Counted from the stretch's first letter, positions 17,719-26,382 are shown. The stretch is DNA of 52,935 bases from Frankiales bacterium (GCA_025966135.1 JAOPVP010000020.1:1-52935); one strand, 5' to 3'. A program made the numbers and translations. Notes: generated from the letters alone by a model not told the origin.

Positions 17719-18659
17719 GCAACCGCGACCCGGCTCCGGATCCGCCTGTCGTCACGGCAGGCACGACCGGCGGGCCGGCGCACGAGGTGCTGATGTCGAG
17801 GAGCTTCGCGGTCGGCGACGGAACGATGGTCCGCCGTTTGCTACCGCAGCGCCGGCTGCGGACGATCGGCGCCTGGTGCTTCGCCGACCACTACGGCCCC
17901 GACGACGTGGTCGACAACGCGGGGATGGTGGTGCCACCGCACCCGCACACGGGGCTGCAGACGGTCAGCTGGCTGCTCGAGGGCGAGATCGTTCACCGCG
18001 ACAGCCTCGGAACGACGCAGCGCGTCGGCCCGCGGGAGCTCTCGCTCATGACCAGCGGCCGCGGCATCGCGCACTCCGAGGTGAGCCCGGAGGACCGGCC
18101 GCCGCTGCTGTTCGGTGTACAGCTGTGGGTGGCCCTGCCCGACGAGGCGCGGCACGGCGAGGCGTCGTACGAGCACCACACCGACCTGCCGGTGGTCCGG
18201 TACGGCCCGCTGACGGCCACGGTCGTGCTGGGAGAGCACGAGGGCACCGCCAGTCCCGGGACGACGTTCAGCCGGCTGGTCGGGCTGGACGTGCACGTCG
18301 ACGGCGACGGGATCCTGCCGCTGGACCCGGAGTTCGAGCACGCGGTCTTCGTGATCGACGGCCACGCGACCATCGACGGCGACCCCGCGGACGTCGGCAG
18401 CCTCGTGCACGTGGGTACCGGACAGGACGCGCTGCAGCTGTCCGGGGAGGACTCCCGCGTCATGGTGCTGGGCGGCGAACCGCTCGGGGAGCCGCTCGTG
18501 CTGTGGTGGAACTTCGTCTGCCGCACGGGCGAGGAGGTCGCCCAGGCCCGCGAGGACTGGGCGCAGGAGAGCGACCGGTTCGGCAAGGTGGAGGGCTACC
18601 ACGGCCTCCGGCTGGAGGCGCCGCCCCTCGGCCCCGCCCGGCTGCTCCCCCGCAGCTGA
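17715..18659 (+). CDS. Pirin family bicupin protein
   Basis: 314 residues. The N-terminal cupin holds the pirin metal site in VVPPHPHTGLQTVSWLLEGEIVHRDSLG (two His, then His and Glu further on, as in GRGIAHSEVSPE), and the C-terminal domain has the usual pirin form (EFEHAVFVIDGHATIDG). Some pirins have quercetinase activity and others act as iron-dependent co-regulators; the sequence does not distinguish these. Start overlaps the YbaK stop with SD GGAGG at 17701-17705. It converges with the NUDIX gene, 19 bases away. Confidence 0.88.
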   Translation: MSNRDPAPDPPVVTAGTTGGPAHEVLMSRSFAVGDGTMVRRLLPQRRLRTIGAWCFADHYGPDDVVDNAGMVVPPHPHTGLQTVSWLLEGEIVHRDSLGTTQRVGPRELSLMTSGRGIAHSEVSPEDRPPLLFGVQLWVALPDEARHGEASYEHHTDLPVVRYGPLTATVVLGEHEGTASPGTTFSRLVGLDVHVDGDGILPLDPEFEHAVFVIDGHATIDGDPADVGSLVHVGTGQDALQLSGEDSRVMVLGGEPLGEPLVLWWNFVCRTGEEVAQAREDWAQESDRFGKVEGYHGLRLEAPPLGPARLLPRS

Positions 18660-18678
18660 CCCCGGCGCCTCCGGGGGA

Positions 18679-19074
18679 TCAGCTCCCTCGCAAGTGGGCG
18701 CGCAGCGGCGCAAGCAGGGGGGCGTCGACCGGGATCCACGGGACGTCGTCGAGCTCGTCGGCGGTCAGCCAGCGGTGTTCGTCATGGTCGAGCAGCTGCG
18801 GCTCCCCGTCCGTAAGGCGGGCGAGGTAGACACGCAGCACGGCTGTCTCCCCGATCAGAAGGTCAGGGCCGAGCCGCGCCCCGATCTCGGTCTCGCACCC
18901 GAGCTCCTCCCGCAGCTCGCGCAGCAGCGCCTGCTCGTCGGTCTCGCCGCTCTCGACCTTGCCGCCGGGGAACTCCCAGTAGCCCGCCAGGTCAGGAGGA
19001 CTGGTACGACGGGACGCGAGGACCCGGGACGGGTCGACCTTGAGCAGGGCCGCACCGACCACGCTGACACGCAT
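18679..19074 (-). CDS. MutT-like NUDIX hydrolase
   Basis: 131 residues from ATG 19074 (AGGA eight bases upstream); ATG 19083 is an alternative. The NUDIX box is GGKVESGETDEQALLRELREELG, preceded by LAGYWEFPG as in MutT/8-oxo-dGTPases. N-terminal RVSVVGAALLKVDPSRVLASRR and C-terminal DEHRWLTADELDDVPWIPVD also fit. It probably cleans oxidised nucleotides or a related nucleoside diphosphate derivative. Divergent from the next gene with 54 bases between starts. Confidence 0.87.
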   Translation of the reverse strand: MRVSVVGAALLKVDPSRVLASRRTSPPDLAGYWEFPGGKVESGETDEQALLRELREELGCETEIGARLGPDLLIGETAVLRVYLARLTDGEPQLLDHDEHRWLTADELDDVPWIPVDAPLLAPLRAHLRGS

Positions 19075-19128
19075 GCGCTTCATCCTGCCGGTTGCGGGGC
19101 AGGACCGCCGATGGACCCTGGAGGAGCG

Positions 19129-19593
19129 ATGCCCACCGTGCTCGACGACGCCCTGCTGAGTGACACCCTGCAGTCCCTGCCCGGTTGGGAGGGCGACCAG
19201 CAGGCCATCTGGCGAGACGTCCACCTGGACGACGAACAGGACGCCGAGCTGCGCCGCCAGATCGAGACCGACAGCGGCGCGATGCACCACCCGCCGCAGA
19301 TCGAGGACCGCGGCGACGGTACGACCCGCATCCTGCTCCGCACCGCGGAGGCCGGCGGGGTCACCGAGGTCGACATCGCGCTCGCCTCGCACATCAGCGA
19401 CCTGGCGCACCGGCTCAAGGGCAGCGAGCCCGGCGTGAACGCGGTTCGCCCGGGCGATTCGGTGATCATCTATCGCGCCGCCGACGACGAGCTGCCGCTC
19501 GTCGAAGCGCCGACGGTCCAGGGCGGCGCCGTTCCCGTCCTGCCCGAGGCCCACGTCCCCAAGGTGCGTCTCGAAGAGGACGACGACTTCTAG
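19129..19593 (+). CDS. Pterin-4a-carbinolamine dehydratase-like protein
   Basis: 154 residues, ATG with a strong GGAGGAG just upstream. Residues ~12-97 follow the PCD/DCoH pattern: LQSLPGWEGDQQAIWRDVHL, the His-His-Pro of the active site in GAMHHPPQIE, and TEVDIALASHISDLAHRL. The usual first-half motif is altered (DDEQDAELRRQIETDSG for the normal aromatic-rich segment), and a ~55-residue acidic tail (ends EEDDDF) is extra. It may therefore have lost or changed pterin chemistry. Single gene between the NUDIX gene and a convergent membrane protein. Confidence 0.65.
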   Translation: MPTVLDDALLSDTLQSLPGWEGDQQAIWRDVHLDDEQDAELRRQIETDSGAMHHPPQIEDRGDGTTRILLRTAEAGGVTEVDIALASHISDLAHRLKGSEPGVNAVRPGDSVIIYRAADDELPLVEAPTVQGGAVPVLPEAHVPKVRLEEDDDF

Positions 19594-19617
19594 GTGGCGA
19601 CTTCTAGGTGGCGACTG

Positions 19618-20493
19618 CTATTTGGCGTCGGTCGAGAAGGCCCTGAGCACCGCGCGGGGGACCCGGACGAGCGGTACCGGCCCGAGGAGCCAGACCGCGT
19701 CCTCGGGGCGACGGGGGGCGAGCAGCAGCCCCTGATGGCCACCCGTGCCCATGACCAGCACGAGGTCTGGGTCGTCAACCACGTGGCGCGCATCCCCCAC
19801 CCAGGCGAAGTGCGTCGGAGTCCGCAGGGTGACGTGCTGACCGTCAGGCAGGATGCCGTCGAACCATGACATGTACGCGTCGGTCAGGAGCAGCTTCTGG
19901 TCGACGCGGCTGTCGACCCTGAGCGCCAGCAGCTGTCCGGCTTCCAAGCCCGCCCGAACCCCCTGCCGCAGTCGGCCTGGCACCGTGGACGTCACCACGG
20001 CGAAGAACAACGGGATCAGGGCCAGGATCGCGGAGACGACCGCAGCCACCGGCTCGCCGAGGAAGAAGCCGAAGGCGATCGCCGACCCGAGGAGCAGCAG
20101 CAGCGGAATCGCGACGTAGGTGTAGCAGCTCAGCTGCAGCCGCCGGAACATCCGCTCCGGGCCGGCCCAGGTCTCGAAGGGCGGGACCTCAGGAGTCGGG
20201 TGCTCCGCGGCGACGGCCAGCACCGCGTCGAGGAGTCGTCGTACCCGCCTGGTGGCCGGCAGCGCGATCAGCAGCAACGGCAGGGCCACCAGCAGCACGC
20301 CGAGGACCAGGAAGCCGGCCCGAACGCTCGTCTGGGTCTCGGTCGGCTCACCGAGACCTGGCGAGATGCCGGTGCCGAAGGAGAACAGCGCGCAGCCCCA
20401 GATCACGACGGCGGTGGTGCGCAGCACAAGGCGACGCCCGGCACCCCCTGGGCGGGGCGCTGGCACGGTGCGGGTTGCCAGAACCTCCGTCAC
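19618..20493 (-). CDS. Membrane protein of unknown function
   Basis: 291 residues from GTG 20493; the frame extends to 20571 but would overlap the end of gltA and adds an Arg-rich stretch without membrane-protein character. Four hydrophobic segments: VLRTTAVVIWGCALFSFG; AGFLVLGVLLVALPLLLIALPA; YVAIPLLLLLGSAIAFGFFLG; VVSAILALIPLFFAVVTSTV. The C-terminal ~110 residues are soluble and beta-rich (LLTDAYMSWFDGILPDGQHVTLR, LVLVMGTGGHQGLLLAPRRPEDAVWLLG). No known family recognised. TTAC lies shortly before GTG 20493, so a leaderless start is possible. Confidence 0.65.
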   Translation of the reverse strand: MTEVLATRTVPAPRPGGAGRRLVLRTTAVVIWGCALFSFGTGISPGLGEPTETQTSVRAGFLVLGVLLVALPLLLIALPATRRVRRLLDAVLAVAAEHPTPEVPPFETWAGPERMFRRLQLSCYTYVAIPLLLLLGSAIAFGFFLGEPVAAVVSAILALIPLFFAVVTSTVPGRLRQGVRAGLEAGQLLALRVDSRVDQKLLLTDAYMSWFDGILPDGQHVTLRTPTHFAWVGDARHVVDDPDLVLVMGTGGHQGLLLAPRRPEDAVWLLGPVPLVRVPRAVLRAFSTDAK

Positions 20494-20542
20494 AAGCGGT
20501 AACAATGCCCTATCGGCGGGGCGGTGTGGCCATGCTCGACGT

Positions 20543-21826
20543 CTAGCGCGCCGAGAGGTCGACGTACCCACGCTCGTTGGGGCCCGTGTAGACCTGCCGC
20601 GGGCGCCCGATCTTGGTCTGCGGGTCGAGCATCATCTCGCGCCATTGCGCGATCCAGCCAGGGAGCCGGCCGAGAGCGAACAACACCGTGAACATCTTCG
20701 TCGGGAAGCCCATCGCCTTGTAGAGGACGCCCGTGTAGAAATCGACGTTGGGATAGAGCTTGCGCTCGATGAAGAACTCGTCGGACAGCGCCACCTCTTC
20801 GAGCTGCATGGCCAGCTCGAGCATGGGGTCCGGCTTGCCCAGGCGCTCGAGGATGTCGTGCGTCGCCTTCTTCACGATGGCCGCGCGCGGGTCGTAGCTC
20901 TTGTACACGCGATGGCCGAAGCCCATCAGCTTGACCCCGTCCTCCTTCGCCTTCACCCGACGGACGAAGTCCTGGACGTTTCCGCCGGAGGCGCTGATGT
21001 CCTCGAGCATCTCGAGGACCGCCTGGTTGGCCCCACCATGCAGCGGACCGAACAGCGCGTTGACCCCGGCGCTCACGGAGGCAAACAGGTTGGCGTGCGA
21101 CGAGCCGACCATGCGCACCGTTGAGGTGGAGCAGTTCTGCTCGTGGTCGGCGTGCAGCAGGAACAGCGTGTCGAGGGTCTTGGCCGCGACCGGGTCGACC
21201 TCGTACGTCTGGGCCGGGACGCCGAACGTCAGGCGCAAGAAGTTCTCGACGTAGGACAGCGAGTTGTCCGGGTAGAGGAACGGCTGGCCGATCGATTTCT
21301 TGTAGGCGTATGCCGCGATCGTCGGGAGCTTCGCCATCAGCCGGATCGTCGAGATCTCGACCTCGTCAGGGTCGGCAGGGTCGAGGCTGTCCTGGTAGAA
21401 GGTCGACAGCGCCGAGACGGCAGACGAGAGCACGGGCATCGGGTGCGCGTCGCGCGGGAAGCCGTTGAAGAACGCCTTGAAGTCCTCGTGCAGCAGCGTG
21501 TGCTCGCGGATGCGCTTCTCGAACCCCTCAAGCTCCGTCGGCGACGGCAGCTCCCCATAAATGAGCAGGTACGACGTCTCGAGGAAGGTGCTGTGCTCGG
21601 CCAGCTGCTCGATGGGGTAGCCGCGGTAGCGCAAGATCCCCTGGTCGCCGTCGATGTAGGTGATGCCGCTCTGGCAGGAGGCGGTGTTGACGAAGCCGGG
21701 ATCGATCGTCACCTGCCCTGTGCTGCTCAACAGCGAGCTGATGTCGAGCCCCGACGGGGCCTCGGTGCCCGCCACGGTGGGCAGTTCGATTACGCCGCTC
21801 GGGGTCTCCAGCTTGGCGTCGGTCAC
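20543..21826 (-). CDS. gltA: Citrate synthase
   Basis: 427 residues, GTG start with GGAGG close upstream. Condenses acetyl-CoA and oxaloacetate to citrate, the entry step of the TCA cycle. Type II hexameric citrate synthase features: GDQGILRYRGYPIEQLAEHS, HADHEQNCSTSTVRMVGSS with the catalytic His, GPLHGGANQAVLEML, GFGHRVYKSYDPRA with the second catalytic His, DFYTGVLYKAMGFPTKMFTVLFALGR and the catalytic Asp therein. Length is typical. Single gene. Confidence 0.96.
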   Translation of the reverse strand: MTDAKLETPSGVIELPTVAGTEAPSGLDISSLLSSTGQVTIDPGFVNTASCQSGITYIDGDQGILRYRGYPIEQLAEHSTFLETSYLLIYGELPSPTELEGFEKRIREHTLLHEDFKAFFNGFPRDAHPMPVLSSAVSALSTFYQDSLDPADPDEVEISTIRLMAKLPTIAAYAYKKSIGQPFLYPDNSLSYVENFLRLTFGVPAQTYEVDPVAAKTLDTLFLLHADHEQNCSTSTVRMVGSSHANLFASVSAGVNALFGPLHGGANQAVLEMLEDISASGGNVQDFVRRVKAKEDGVKLMGFGHRVYKSYDPRAAIVKKATHDILERLGKPDPMLELAMQLEEVALSDEFFIERKLYPNVDFYTGVLYKAMGFPTKMFTVLFALGRLPGWIAQWREMMLDPQTKIGRPRQVYTGPNERGYVDLSAR

Positions 21827-21948
21827 ACGTCCTCCAGGTCCTTCGGTCGACCCATTGTTGCTGATGCTCCGTCCGGCGGAAGGGGCGGGTTCGACGCGCG
21901 GTAGGGGCTAGCCGACCGTGGCAACAGATGTCCTCATTGTCCGCGGGC

Positions 21949-21995
21949 CGACTGAGCGATTGTCCCCTGGACGACTGAGCGACTGTCCCCCCGGA
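21949..21995 (+). repeat. Two-copy 23/24-base tandem repeat upstream of gltA
   Basis: CGACTGAGCGATTGTCCCC at 21949 is repeated at 21972 as CGACTGAGCGACTGTCCCC, each followed by a short GGA-ending tail. It lies 120-170 bases upstream of the gltA start. It could be a pair of binding sites for a regulator of gltA, or a small duplication. Confidence 0.7.
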
Positions 21996-22051
21996 CCGCA
22001 GAAGCTGCCACCCGGCCCTGCCCGCGAGGCCACCCTCACGTCGACCGCGGA

Positions 22052-22074
22052 GTCAAGGGTCTTGTGACCTTGAC
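22052..22074 (+). promoter_or_regulatory. Dyad upstream of the HesB-like gene
   Basis: Perfect 7-base inverted repeat GTCAAGG / CCTTGAC with a 9-base spacer, about 82 bases before the HesB-like start. Size and position suit an operator; as RNA it would form a weak hairpin only. Confidence 0.35.
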
Positions 22075-22155
22075 CGAGACCCACGGACCTGCGCAGGGTG
22101 GCACCGGCACCCCGGACCACGGCCGCCCGTTCCCCAAACCACCGGAGGCTGCACT

Positions 22156-22425
22156 GTGCTGAACCTGACCGATCACGCGGTCGAGATGATCCAAGCCCTC
22201 ACCGCTGAGGCAGAGCTGCCGGAGGGCGGTCTGCGCATCGCGCAGGAGGCGAAACACCCGGGGCTCACCATGCAGCTGGCCCCGGCACCGCGGGACGAGG
22301 ACGACGTTCTGCGAATGCAGGGGGTGCGACTTTTCCTCGACAAGGCCGCAGTGAACCGGCTGCGAGGTCAGACGCTCGACGCCCGGACCAACGAGATCGG
22401 CTCGGCTTTCTTCCTCGGCAATTAG
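22156..22425 (+). CDS. HesB/IscA-like protein lacking the cluster cysteines
   Basis: 89 residues from GTG 22156 (GGAGG eight bases upstream). The length and pattern LNLTDHAVEMIQALTAEA, GLRIAQ and VRLFLDKAAVNRLRGQTLDA follow A-type Fe-S carrier proteins. IscA/ErpA proteins bind clusters through three conserved cysteines (one central, Cys-x-Cys at the end); this protein has no cysteine at all and ends GSAFFLGN. It keeps the fold but probably cannot carry an Fe-S cluster in the usual way. Actual role unknown. Confidence 0.75.
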   Translation: MLNLTDHAVEMIQALTAEAELPEGGLRIAQEAKHPGLTMQLAPAPRDEDDVLRMQGVRLFLDKAAVNRLRGQTLDARTNEIGSAFFLGN

Positions 22426-22479
22426 CCACCGAGGACGGTCGCTCACCCGCTCGAGTTGCGACAATGGCACACTCTGCGC

Positions 22480-23166
22480 ATGGCTTCGACAACAACTTCT
22501 GAAATCCGCACCTGGGCTCAGGCCCACGGCCACCAGGTCGGTGACCGGGGTCGCCTCCCCGCAGAGGTGGTCGCGGCTTATGAGCAGGCCCACAAGGGCA
22601 CCTCTTCGCCGGCGAAGAGCGCTTCGTCGGCGAAGAGCGCTGCGCCGGTGAAGGGCAAGGCTGTCCCCGCGAAGAGCGCTGCGCCGGTGAAGAGCAAGGC
22701 TGCCCCCGCGAAGCGCGCTGCCGCCAAGACAGCGGCTGCCGCAGCCTCGACCATCACGAGCAATGGCCTTACCGAGACCACGGAGGTTTCTGAGCAGGCC
22801 GCAACCCCGGAAAAGGCAGCTCCCGTAAAGGCAGCTCCCGTGAAGGCAGCGGCCGTAAAGGCAGCGGCTCCGAAGGTGAAAGCCGCAGTGAGGACGTCTA
22901 CTCCTCCCCAGAAGTCCGCAGCTCCGGAGCAGTCCTTCGCCCCGGCGAAGTCGGTCGCTCTGGAGAAGTCGGTCGCTCCGGAGAAGTCACTCGCCCCGGA
23001 GAAGTCGGTGACTCCCGAAAAGGTTGTCGCCTACCAGGGTCCGGACGTGGACAGTCTCGTTCGTCGACTTGCCGAAATGGACCTGCTGGTCGCCGAGCTG
23101 ACCAAACGGGTCGTCGTCCTCGAGGCGACCAAGCCGCGCCGAGGCCTGGGACTGCGTCGCGGCTGA
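22480..23166 (+). CDS. Lsr2-C-terminal-like DNA-binding domain with Lys/Ala/Pro repeat region
   Basis: 228 residues from ATG 22480. Residues ~7-38 (IRTWAQAHGHQVGDRGRLPAEV, then AAYEQAH) match the Lsr2 C-terminal AT-hook-like domain, whose RGR core inserts in the minor groove of DNA. Residues ~45-180 are low-complexity Ala/Lys/Pro/Ser repeats resembling histone-H1-type tails, and the last ~40 residues form a heptad-like helix (DSLVRRLAEMDLLVAELTKRVVVLEA) fit for oligomerisation. The order (DNA-binding domain first, oligomerisation last) is the reverse of Lsr2. Likely a nucleoid-associated protein. Confidence 0.75.
   Translation: MASTTTSEIRTWAQAHGHQVGDRGRLPAEVVAAYEQAHKGTSSPAKSASSAKSAAPVKGKAVPAKSAAPVKSKAAPAKRAAAKTAAAAASTITSNGLTETTEVSEQAATPEKAAPVKAAPVKAAAVKAAAPKVKAAVRTSTPPQKSAAPEQSFAPAKSVALEKSVAPEKSLAPEKSVTPEKVVAYQGPDVDSLVRRLAEMDLLVAELTKRVVVLEATKPRRGLGLRRG
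22600..23035 (+). repeat. In-frame degenerate repeats coding for Lys/Ala/Pro tail
   Basis: Repeats of ~24-54 bases around the core GCGAAGAGCGCTGCGCCGGT in the first half, and ~24-base units coding VAxEKS/LAPEKS in the second half. All are in frame with the Lsr2-like gene, so copy number could vary without breaking it. Prone to slippage or recombination. Confidence 0.75.
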
Positions 23167-23184
23167 GCGCCGCCCTCGCCTTTT

Positions 23185-24165
23185 CTAATCCGCTGGGCGG
23201 TAGATGTCGGTGCGGCCTCGCACCGACTCGTCGATCTCTGCCCAGACGGTCTTCCCGCCGTTGTGCACGTGCGTCCCCCAGCGGCGGGCGAGCGCGGCGA
23301 TCAGGTGCAGGCCACGGCCGCCGGTCGCGACCTCTGGATCGTCCGGGCGCAGGGTGGGCAGCTTCGGCGACGGATCAGTGACGGAGACGCGTACGGCGTC
23401 TGCCAGCACCGAGACCGAGACCCGGAATGGCCGGCCGCCGTGGCGGATCGCGTTGGTGACCATCTCACTGACGACCAGCTCGGTGGCGTCGAGGACGGCG
23501 TGCCGCCCCCACCCGTGAAGAGCCTCCGTGACGAACCGGCGAGCGGCAGGGGCCGCGAACACCGTCGGTTCGAACCGGCGGGTCCTCTCGTCGGGAGGGG
23601 CCGGTGGCGACCGGCGCTCGGCGACGACCGCCGAGTGGTGCTGGCAGATCCTGTGCCTGCCCCTCGGCGTACCGGCGACGGAACCGCTCGGGTAGGCGCA
23701 GAACAGGGTGAACAGGCTCCGGCGCCCGAGGTCGTTCCACTGCTCCTCGACCGCCATGGCGCCTTCGACATCACCTTGTTCCCACAGCAGCGCGACCATC
23801 TCGCCGTAGATCCGCACCGGAGTGCCGGACGCAGACAGCTCGGCGACGGTCGCGCCGACGGAGGCGTCGAACCGCTCGGTATCGGGCCGGCCGTCGACCA
23901 TGAAGGACGCGAGGCCCTTGCTTGCGTCAACACTCCGGTACTTCCCGGCGGCGCGGGCGGTGGGAACGTCGATGCCCGCGGCCACCAGCACGGCGTCGAA
24001 CGCGTCGCTGTGCGCCGGGGTGGCAACCACGAGGACGGACTCCCCGGCCACCAACCCGGCGCCGAGGAAGCTGCTGACCGCAAGGGCGAGGTTCTCGTCC
24101 CGCTCGTAGAAGTGCACGACATGCTGTCCGGCTTCGACCGCGATGTCGTCGAGGTCGGCTAGCAC
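23185..24165 (-). CDS. MEDS-domain protein with C-terminal RsbW-like ATPase
   Basis: 326 residues from GTG 24165; the frame extends to 24264 but the added 33 residues are Gly/Arg-rich filler. Residues ~1-170 match the MEDS sensory fold (AGQHVVHFYERDENLALAVSSFLGAGLVAGESVLVVATPAH; ASGTPVRIYGEMVALLWEQGD). Residues ~205-315 are a serine/threonine-kinase-type HATPase as in RsbW anti-sigma factors: VLDATELVVSEMVTNAIRHGG (N box), VRVSVTDPSP, and GGRGLHLIAALARRWG (G box). Such two-domain proteins act in partner-switching control of sigma factors in actinobacteria. No anti-anti-sigma gene is adjacent, so the partner is unknown. Confidence 0.8.
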   Translation of the reverse strand: MLADLDDIAVEAGQHVVHFYERDENLALAVSSFLGAGLVAGESVLVVATPAHSDAFDAVLVAAGIDVPTARAAGKYRSVDASKGLASFMVDGRPDTERFDASVGATVAELSASGTPVRIYGEMVALLWEQGDVEGAMAVEEQWNDLGRRSLFTLFCAYPSGSVAGTPRGRHRICQHHSAVVAERRSPPAPPDERTRRFEPTVFAAPAARRFVTEALHGWGRHAVLDATELVVSEMVTNAIRHGGRPFRVSVSVLADAVRVSVTDPSPKLPTLRPDDPEVATGGRGLHLIAALARRWGTHVHNGGKTVWAEIDESVRGRTDIYRPAD

Positions 24166-24352
24166 AGCGAACCCACCCGCCCAGCCTCGTCGGCCTGCAG
24201 GACCACATCCAGCGTCGCCACGTCGCCACACCTTCGCAGGGCCGCCTCGCGCGGCCGCACTCACATCCTAGGCCGACACCAGGCGCAGGCCCGGCAGGAC
24301 GCGCTCGGTGGACCCGGGCCGCAGTGCGGACCGGGTAGTGAAGGATGCCGCC

Positions 24353-24691
24353 ATGACTGTGCTGCGCGTGCTGGGACTGTTCGTTGTCGCGGCGGTCGCG
24401 GAGATCGCCGGCGCGTGGCTGGTGTGGCAGGGCGTCCGCGAGCACCGCGGCCTGGTGTTCGTCGGTGCCGGGATCGTCACCCTGGCCGGCTACGGCTTCG
24501 TCGCCACACTGCAGCCCGACGCGCACTTCGGCCGCATCCTCGCCGCCTACGGCGGCATCTTCGTCGCCGGTTCGCTCGCCTGGGGAGTCGTCGCGGACGG
24601 GTTCCGCCCCGACCGCTACGACCTGACCGGCGCGCTGCTCTGCCTGCTTGGCGTCGCCGTGATCATGTTTGCTCCGCGCACCAACTTCTGA
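24353..24691 (+). CDS. YnfA/UPF0060 family membrane protein
   Basis: 112 residues, four transmembrane helices, with the family signature [23 protein letters not shown] and [32 protein letters not shown]0060 proteins have the small-multidrug-resistance (SMR) fold. Some SMR proteins (Gdx type) export guanidinium, but YnfA itself is not established as a guanidine exporter. It lies 13 bases before the ureohydrolase gene, so it is probably co-transcribed with it; a link to guanidine or amine export is a speculation from context. Confidence 0.85.
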   Translation: MTVLRVLGLFVVAAVAEIAGAWLVWQGVREHRGLVFVGAGIVTLAGYGFVATLQPDAHFGRILAAYGGIFVAGSLAWGVVADGFRPDRYDLTGALLCLLGVAVIMFAPRTNF

Positions 24692-24704
24692 ACGAGAGGG
24701 ATCC

Positions 24705-25682
24705 ATGACCGAGACCCCGCCCCGCATCACTGTCGACGGGCGCGTCGGGCCGGTGAACGCCAGCCTCGTACCGCGTTTTGTCGGCCCGGCGACGTTCGCC
24801 CGGTTGCCTCGGCCCGACGAGGTGTCCGACGTCGACGTGGCCGTCGTGGGCGTGCCCTTCGACGCGGGTGTCAGCTACCGGCCGGGGGCACGTTTCGGCC
24901 CCAGCCACGTCCGGGAGTCCTCGCGGCTGCTGCGGCCCTACAACCCTGCGCTGGACGTCTCTCCCTTCGCGCGGCAGCAAGTTGTCGACGCCGGTGACCT
25001 GGCCGTCAACCCGTTCTCGATCGACGAGGCCATCAAGCAGGTGCAGGCGGGCGCCGACGCGTTGCTGGAGCGGGCAGGGCGGCTGCTGACGATCGGCGGT
25101 GACCACACCATCGCTCTGCCACTGCTGCGGTCGATGCACCGCAAGCACGGACCCGTTGCCGTCGTGCACTTCGACGCCCACCTCGACACCTGGGACACCT
25201 ACTTCGGTGCCGCCTACACGCACGGCACGCCGTTCCGGCGCGCTTCCGAGGAAGGCCTGATCGACCGTTCCGGGTGCATGCATGTCGGCATCCGAGGACC
25301 CTTGTACGGCGCCGCCGACCTGACCGACGACGTCGAGCTCGGCTTCTCCATCGTGCGGGCCGTGGAGATCGAGGACATCGGCTCCCGGGGTGTCGTCGAG
25401 CGGATCCGCGCCCGGGTGCAGGAACGACCGGTCTACGTCTCCGTCGACATCGACGTTCTCGACCCGGCCTTCGCCCCCGGAACCGGAACCCCCGAATCCG
25501 GCGGCCTGCTGAGCCGCGAGCTGCTGGCCATCCTGCGCTCCTTCAGCACCATGAACCTCGTCGGCGCCGACATCGTCGAGGTCGCACCTGCCTACGACCA
25601 CGCCGAGATCACCGGGATCGCGGCGTCGCACGCGGCCTACGAGTTGCTGTCGGCCATGGCGCTCACCGGCCAACCGACGTGA
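24705..25682 (+). CDS. speB: Agmatinase-family ureohydrolase
   Basis: 325 residues, ATG with GAGAGGG upstream. Ureohydrolase fold with the binuclear metal ligands in [19 protein letters not shown] and [19 protein letters not shown]. The N-terminal [14 protein letters not shown] segment is typical of bacterial agmatinases and guanidinobutyrases. Reaction: guanidino compound plus water to urea plus amine. The next operon downstream is urease, 95 bases away and co-directional, so urea is immediately used. Whether the natural substrate is agmatine, guanidinobutyrate or another guanidine cannot be told from sequence. No riboswitch precedes this gene. Confidence 0.88.
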   Translation: MTETPPRITVDGRVGPVNASLVPRFVGPATFARLPRPDEVSDVDVAVVGVPFDAGVSYRPGARFGPSHVRESSRLLRPYNPALDVSPFARQQVVDAGDLAVNPFSIDEAIKQVQAGADALLERAGRLLTIGGDHTIALPLLRSMHRKHGPVAVVHFDAHLDTWDTYFGAAYTHGTPFRRASEEGLIDRSGCMHVGIRGPLYGAADLTDDVELGFSIVRAVEIEDIGSRGVVERIRARVQERPVYVSVDIDVLDPAFAPGTGTPESGGLLSRELLAILRSFSTMNLVGADIVEVAPAYDHAEITGIAASHAAYELLSAMALTGQPT

Positions 25683-25777
25683 GGCATGCAACGCAGGCGT
25701 AACGACCGGCCGCCTGTTGTGCAACCTCACCGACATACGCGGCGTGCACAGTCGTGTCGACCCGAGGAGGAGGTTCC

Positions 25778-26080
25778 GTGCACCTGACGCCGCACGAGCA
25801 GGAACGCCTGCTCGTCTCGTACGCCGCCGAGCTCGCGCAGCGTCGCCGAGCGCGGGGACTGCTCCTGAACAGCCCGGAGGCGGTGGCCGTGCTCACGTCG
25901 TACGTCCTCGAGGGCGCGCGCGACGGGCGCAGCGTGGCCGACCTCATGGAGGCCGGCCGCACCGTGCTCACCCGGGAAGACGTGATGGACGGTGTCCCCG
26001 AGCTGGTGGACGAGGTGCAGGTGGAGGCGACGTTCCCCGACGGCACCAAGCTCGTGACGGTCCACCGGCCGATCCCGTGA
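25778..26080 (+). CDS. ureA: Urease gamma subunit
   Basis: 100 residues, the standard UreA length. GTG start with a GAGGAGGAGG tract at about 25764. Conserved: [74 protein letters not shown]. Structural subunit of the nickel urease. Overlaps ureB by GTGA. Confidence 0.96.
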   Translation: MHLTPHEQERLLVSYAAELAQRRRARGLLLNSPEAVAVLTSYVLEGARDGRSVADLMEAGRTVLTREDVMDGVPELVDEVQVEATFPDGTKLVTVHRPIP

Positions 26081-26382
26081 CGCCGGGCGAGGTGCTCGTG
26101 GGTCAGGAGCCCATCGAGCTCAACCCGGGTCGGACCGTCACCGTGCTGCGGGTCGTCAACACCGGCGACCGGCCCGTCCAGGTCGGCAGCCACTTCCACC
26201 TGGCCGACGCCAACGACGCCCTTGCGTTCGACCGCGACGCCGCGCAGGGCCAGCGGCTCAACGTCCCGGCCGGCACAGCGGTGCGCTTCGAACCCGGTAT
26301 CGAGCAGGAGGTCGAGGCGGTGCCCCTCGGCGGGGCTGCGCTGGTGCCCGGACTTCGCCTGCGGCGCAAGGACAACGGATGA
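26077..26382 (+). CDS. ureB: Urease beta subunit
   Basis: 101 residues starting at the GTG overlapping the ureA stop. Conserved UreB core: [41 protein letters not shown]. The C-terminus overlaps the ureC start (ATGA), implying tight translational coupling and equal stoichiometry of the subunits. Confidence 0.95.
   Translation: MTPGEVLVGQEPIELNPGRTVTVLRVVNTGDRPVQVGSHFHLADANDALAFDRDAAQGQRLNVPAGTAVRFEPGIEQEVEAVPLGGAALVPGLRLRRKDNG

Larger units (their letters stand above)
21827..22155. other. Non-coding gap between gltA and the HesB-like gene
   Basis: A 329-base divergent intergenic region expected to hold the promoters of both flanking genes. It contains a two-copy tandem repeat (21949-21995) and a short dyad (22052-22074), described separately. 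No ORF with coding character and no clear sigma-70 hexamer pair were found. Confidence 0.6.

Noticed and set aside
22600..23035. Repeat array as a CRISPR
   Set aside because: Repeats are degenerate, in frame with a protein and without unique spacers of regular length.
23565..23580. tRNA T-loop-like GGTTCGAACC
   Set aside because: Lies within the coding frame of the MEDS/HATPase gene and no acceptor stem or anticodon arm surrounds it.
24265..24352. Possible guanidine riboswitch before ynfA-speB
   Set aside because: None of the invariant blocks (CTAGGGTTCCG, GGTCCGAGAG, GCGGGACAAAAGCCCG) is present, and no paired ACGR-loop hairpins of the guanidine-II type were seen.
25683..25777. GlnR box before ureA
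   Set aside because: GTAAC is present at about 25700 but the second half-site at the right distance (GaAAC) is missing.
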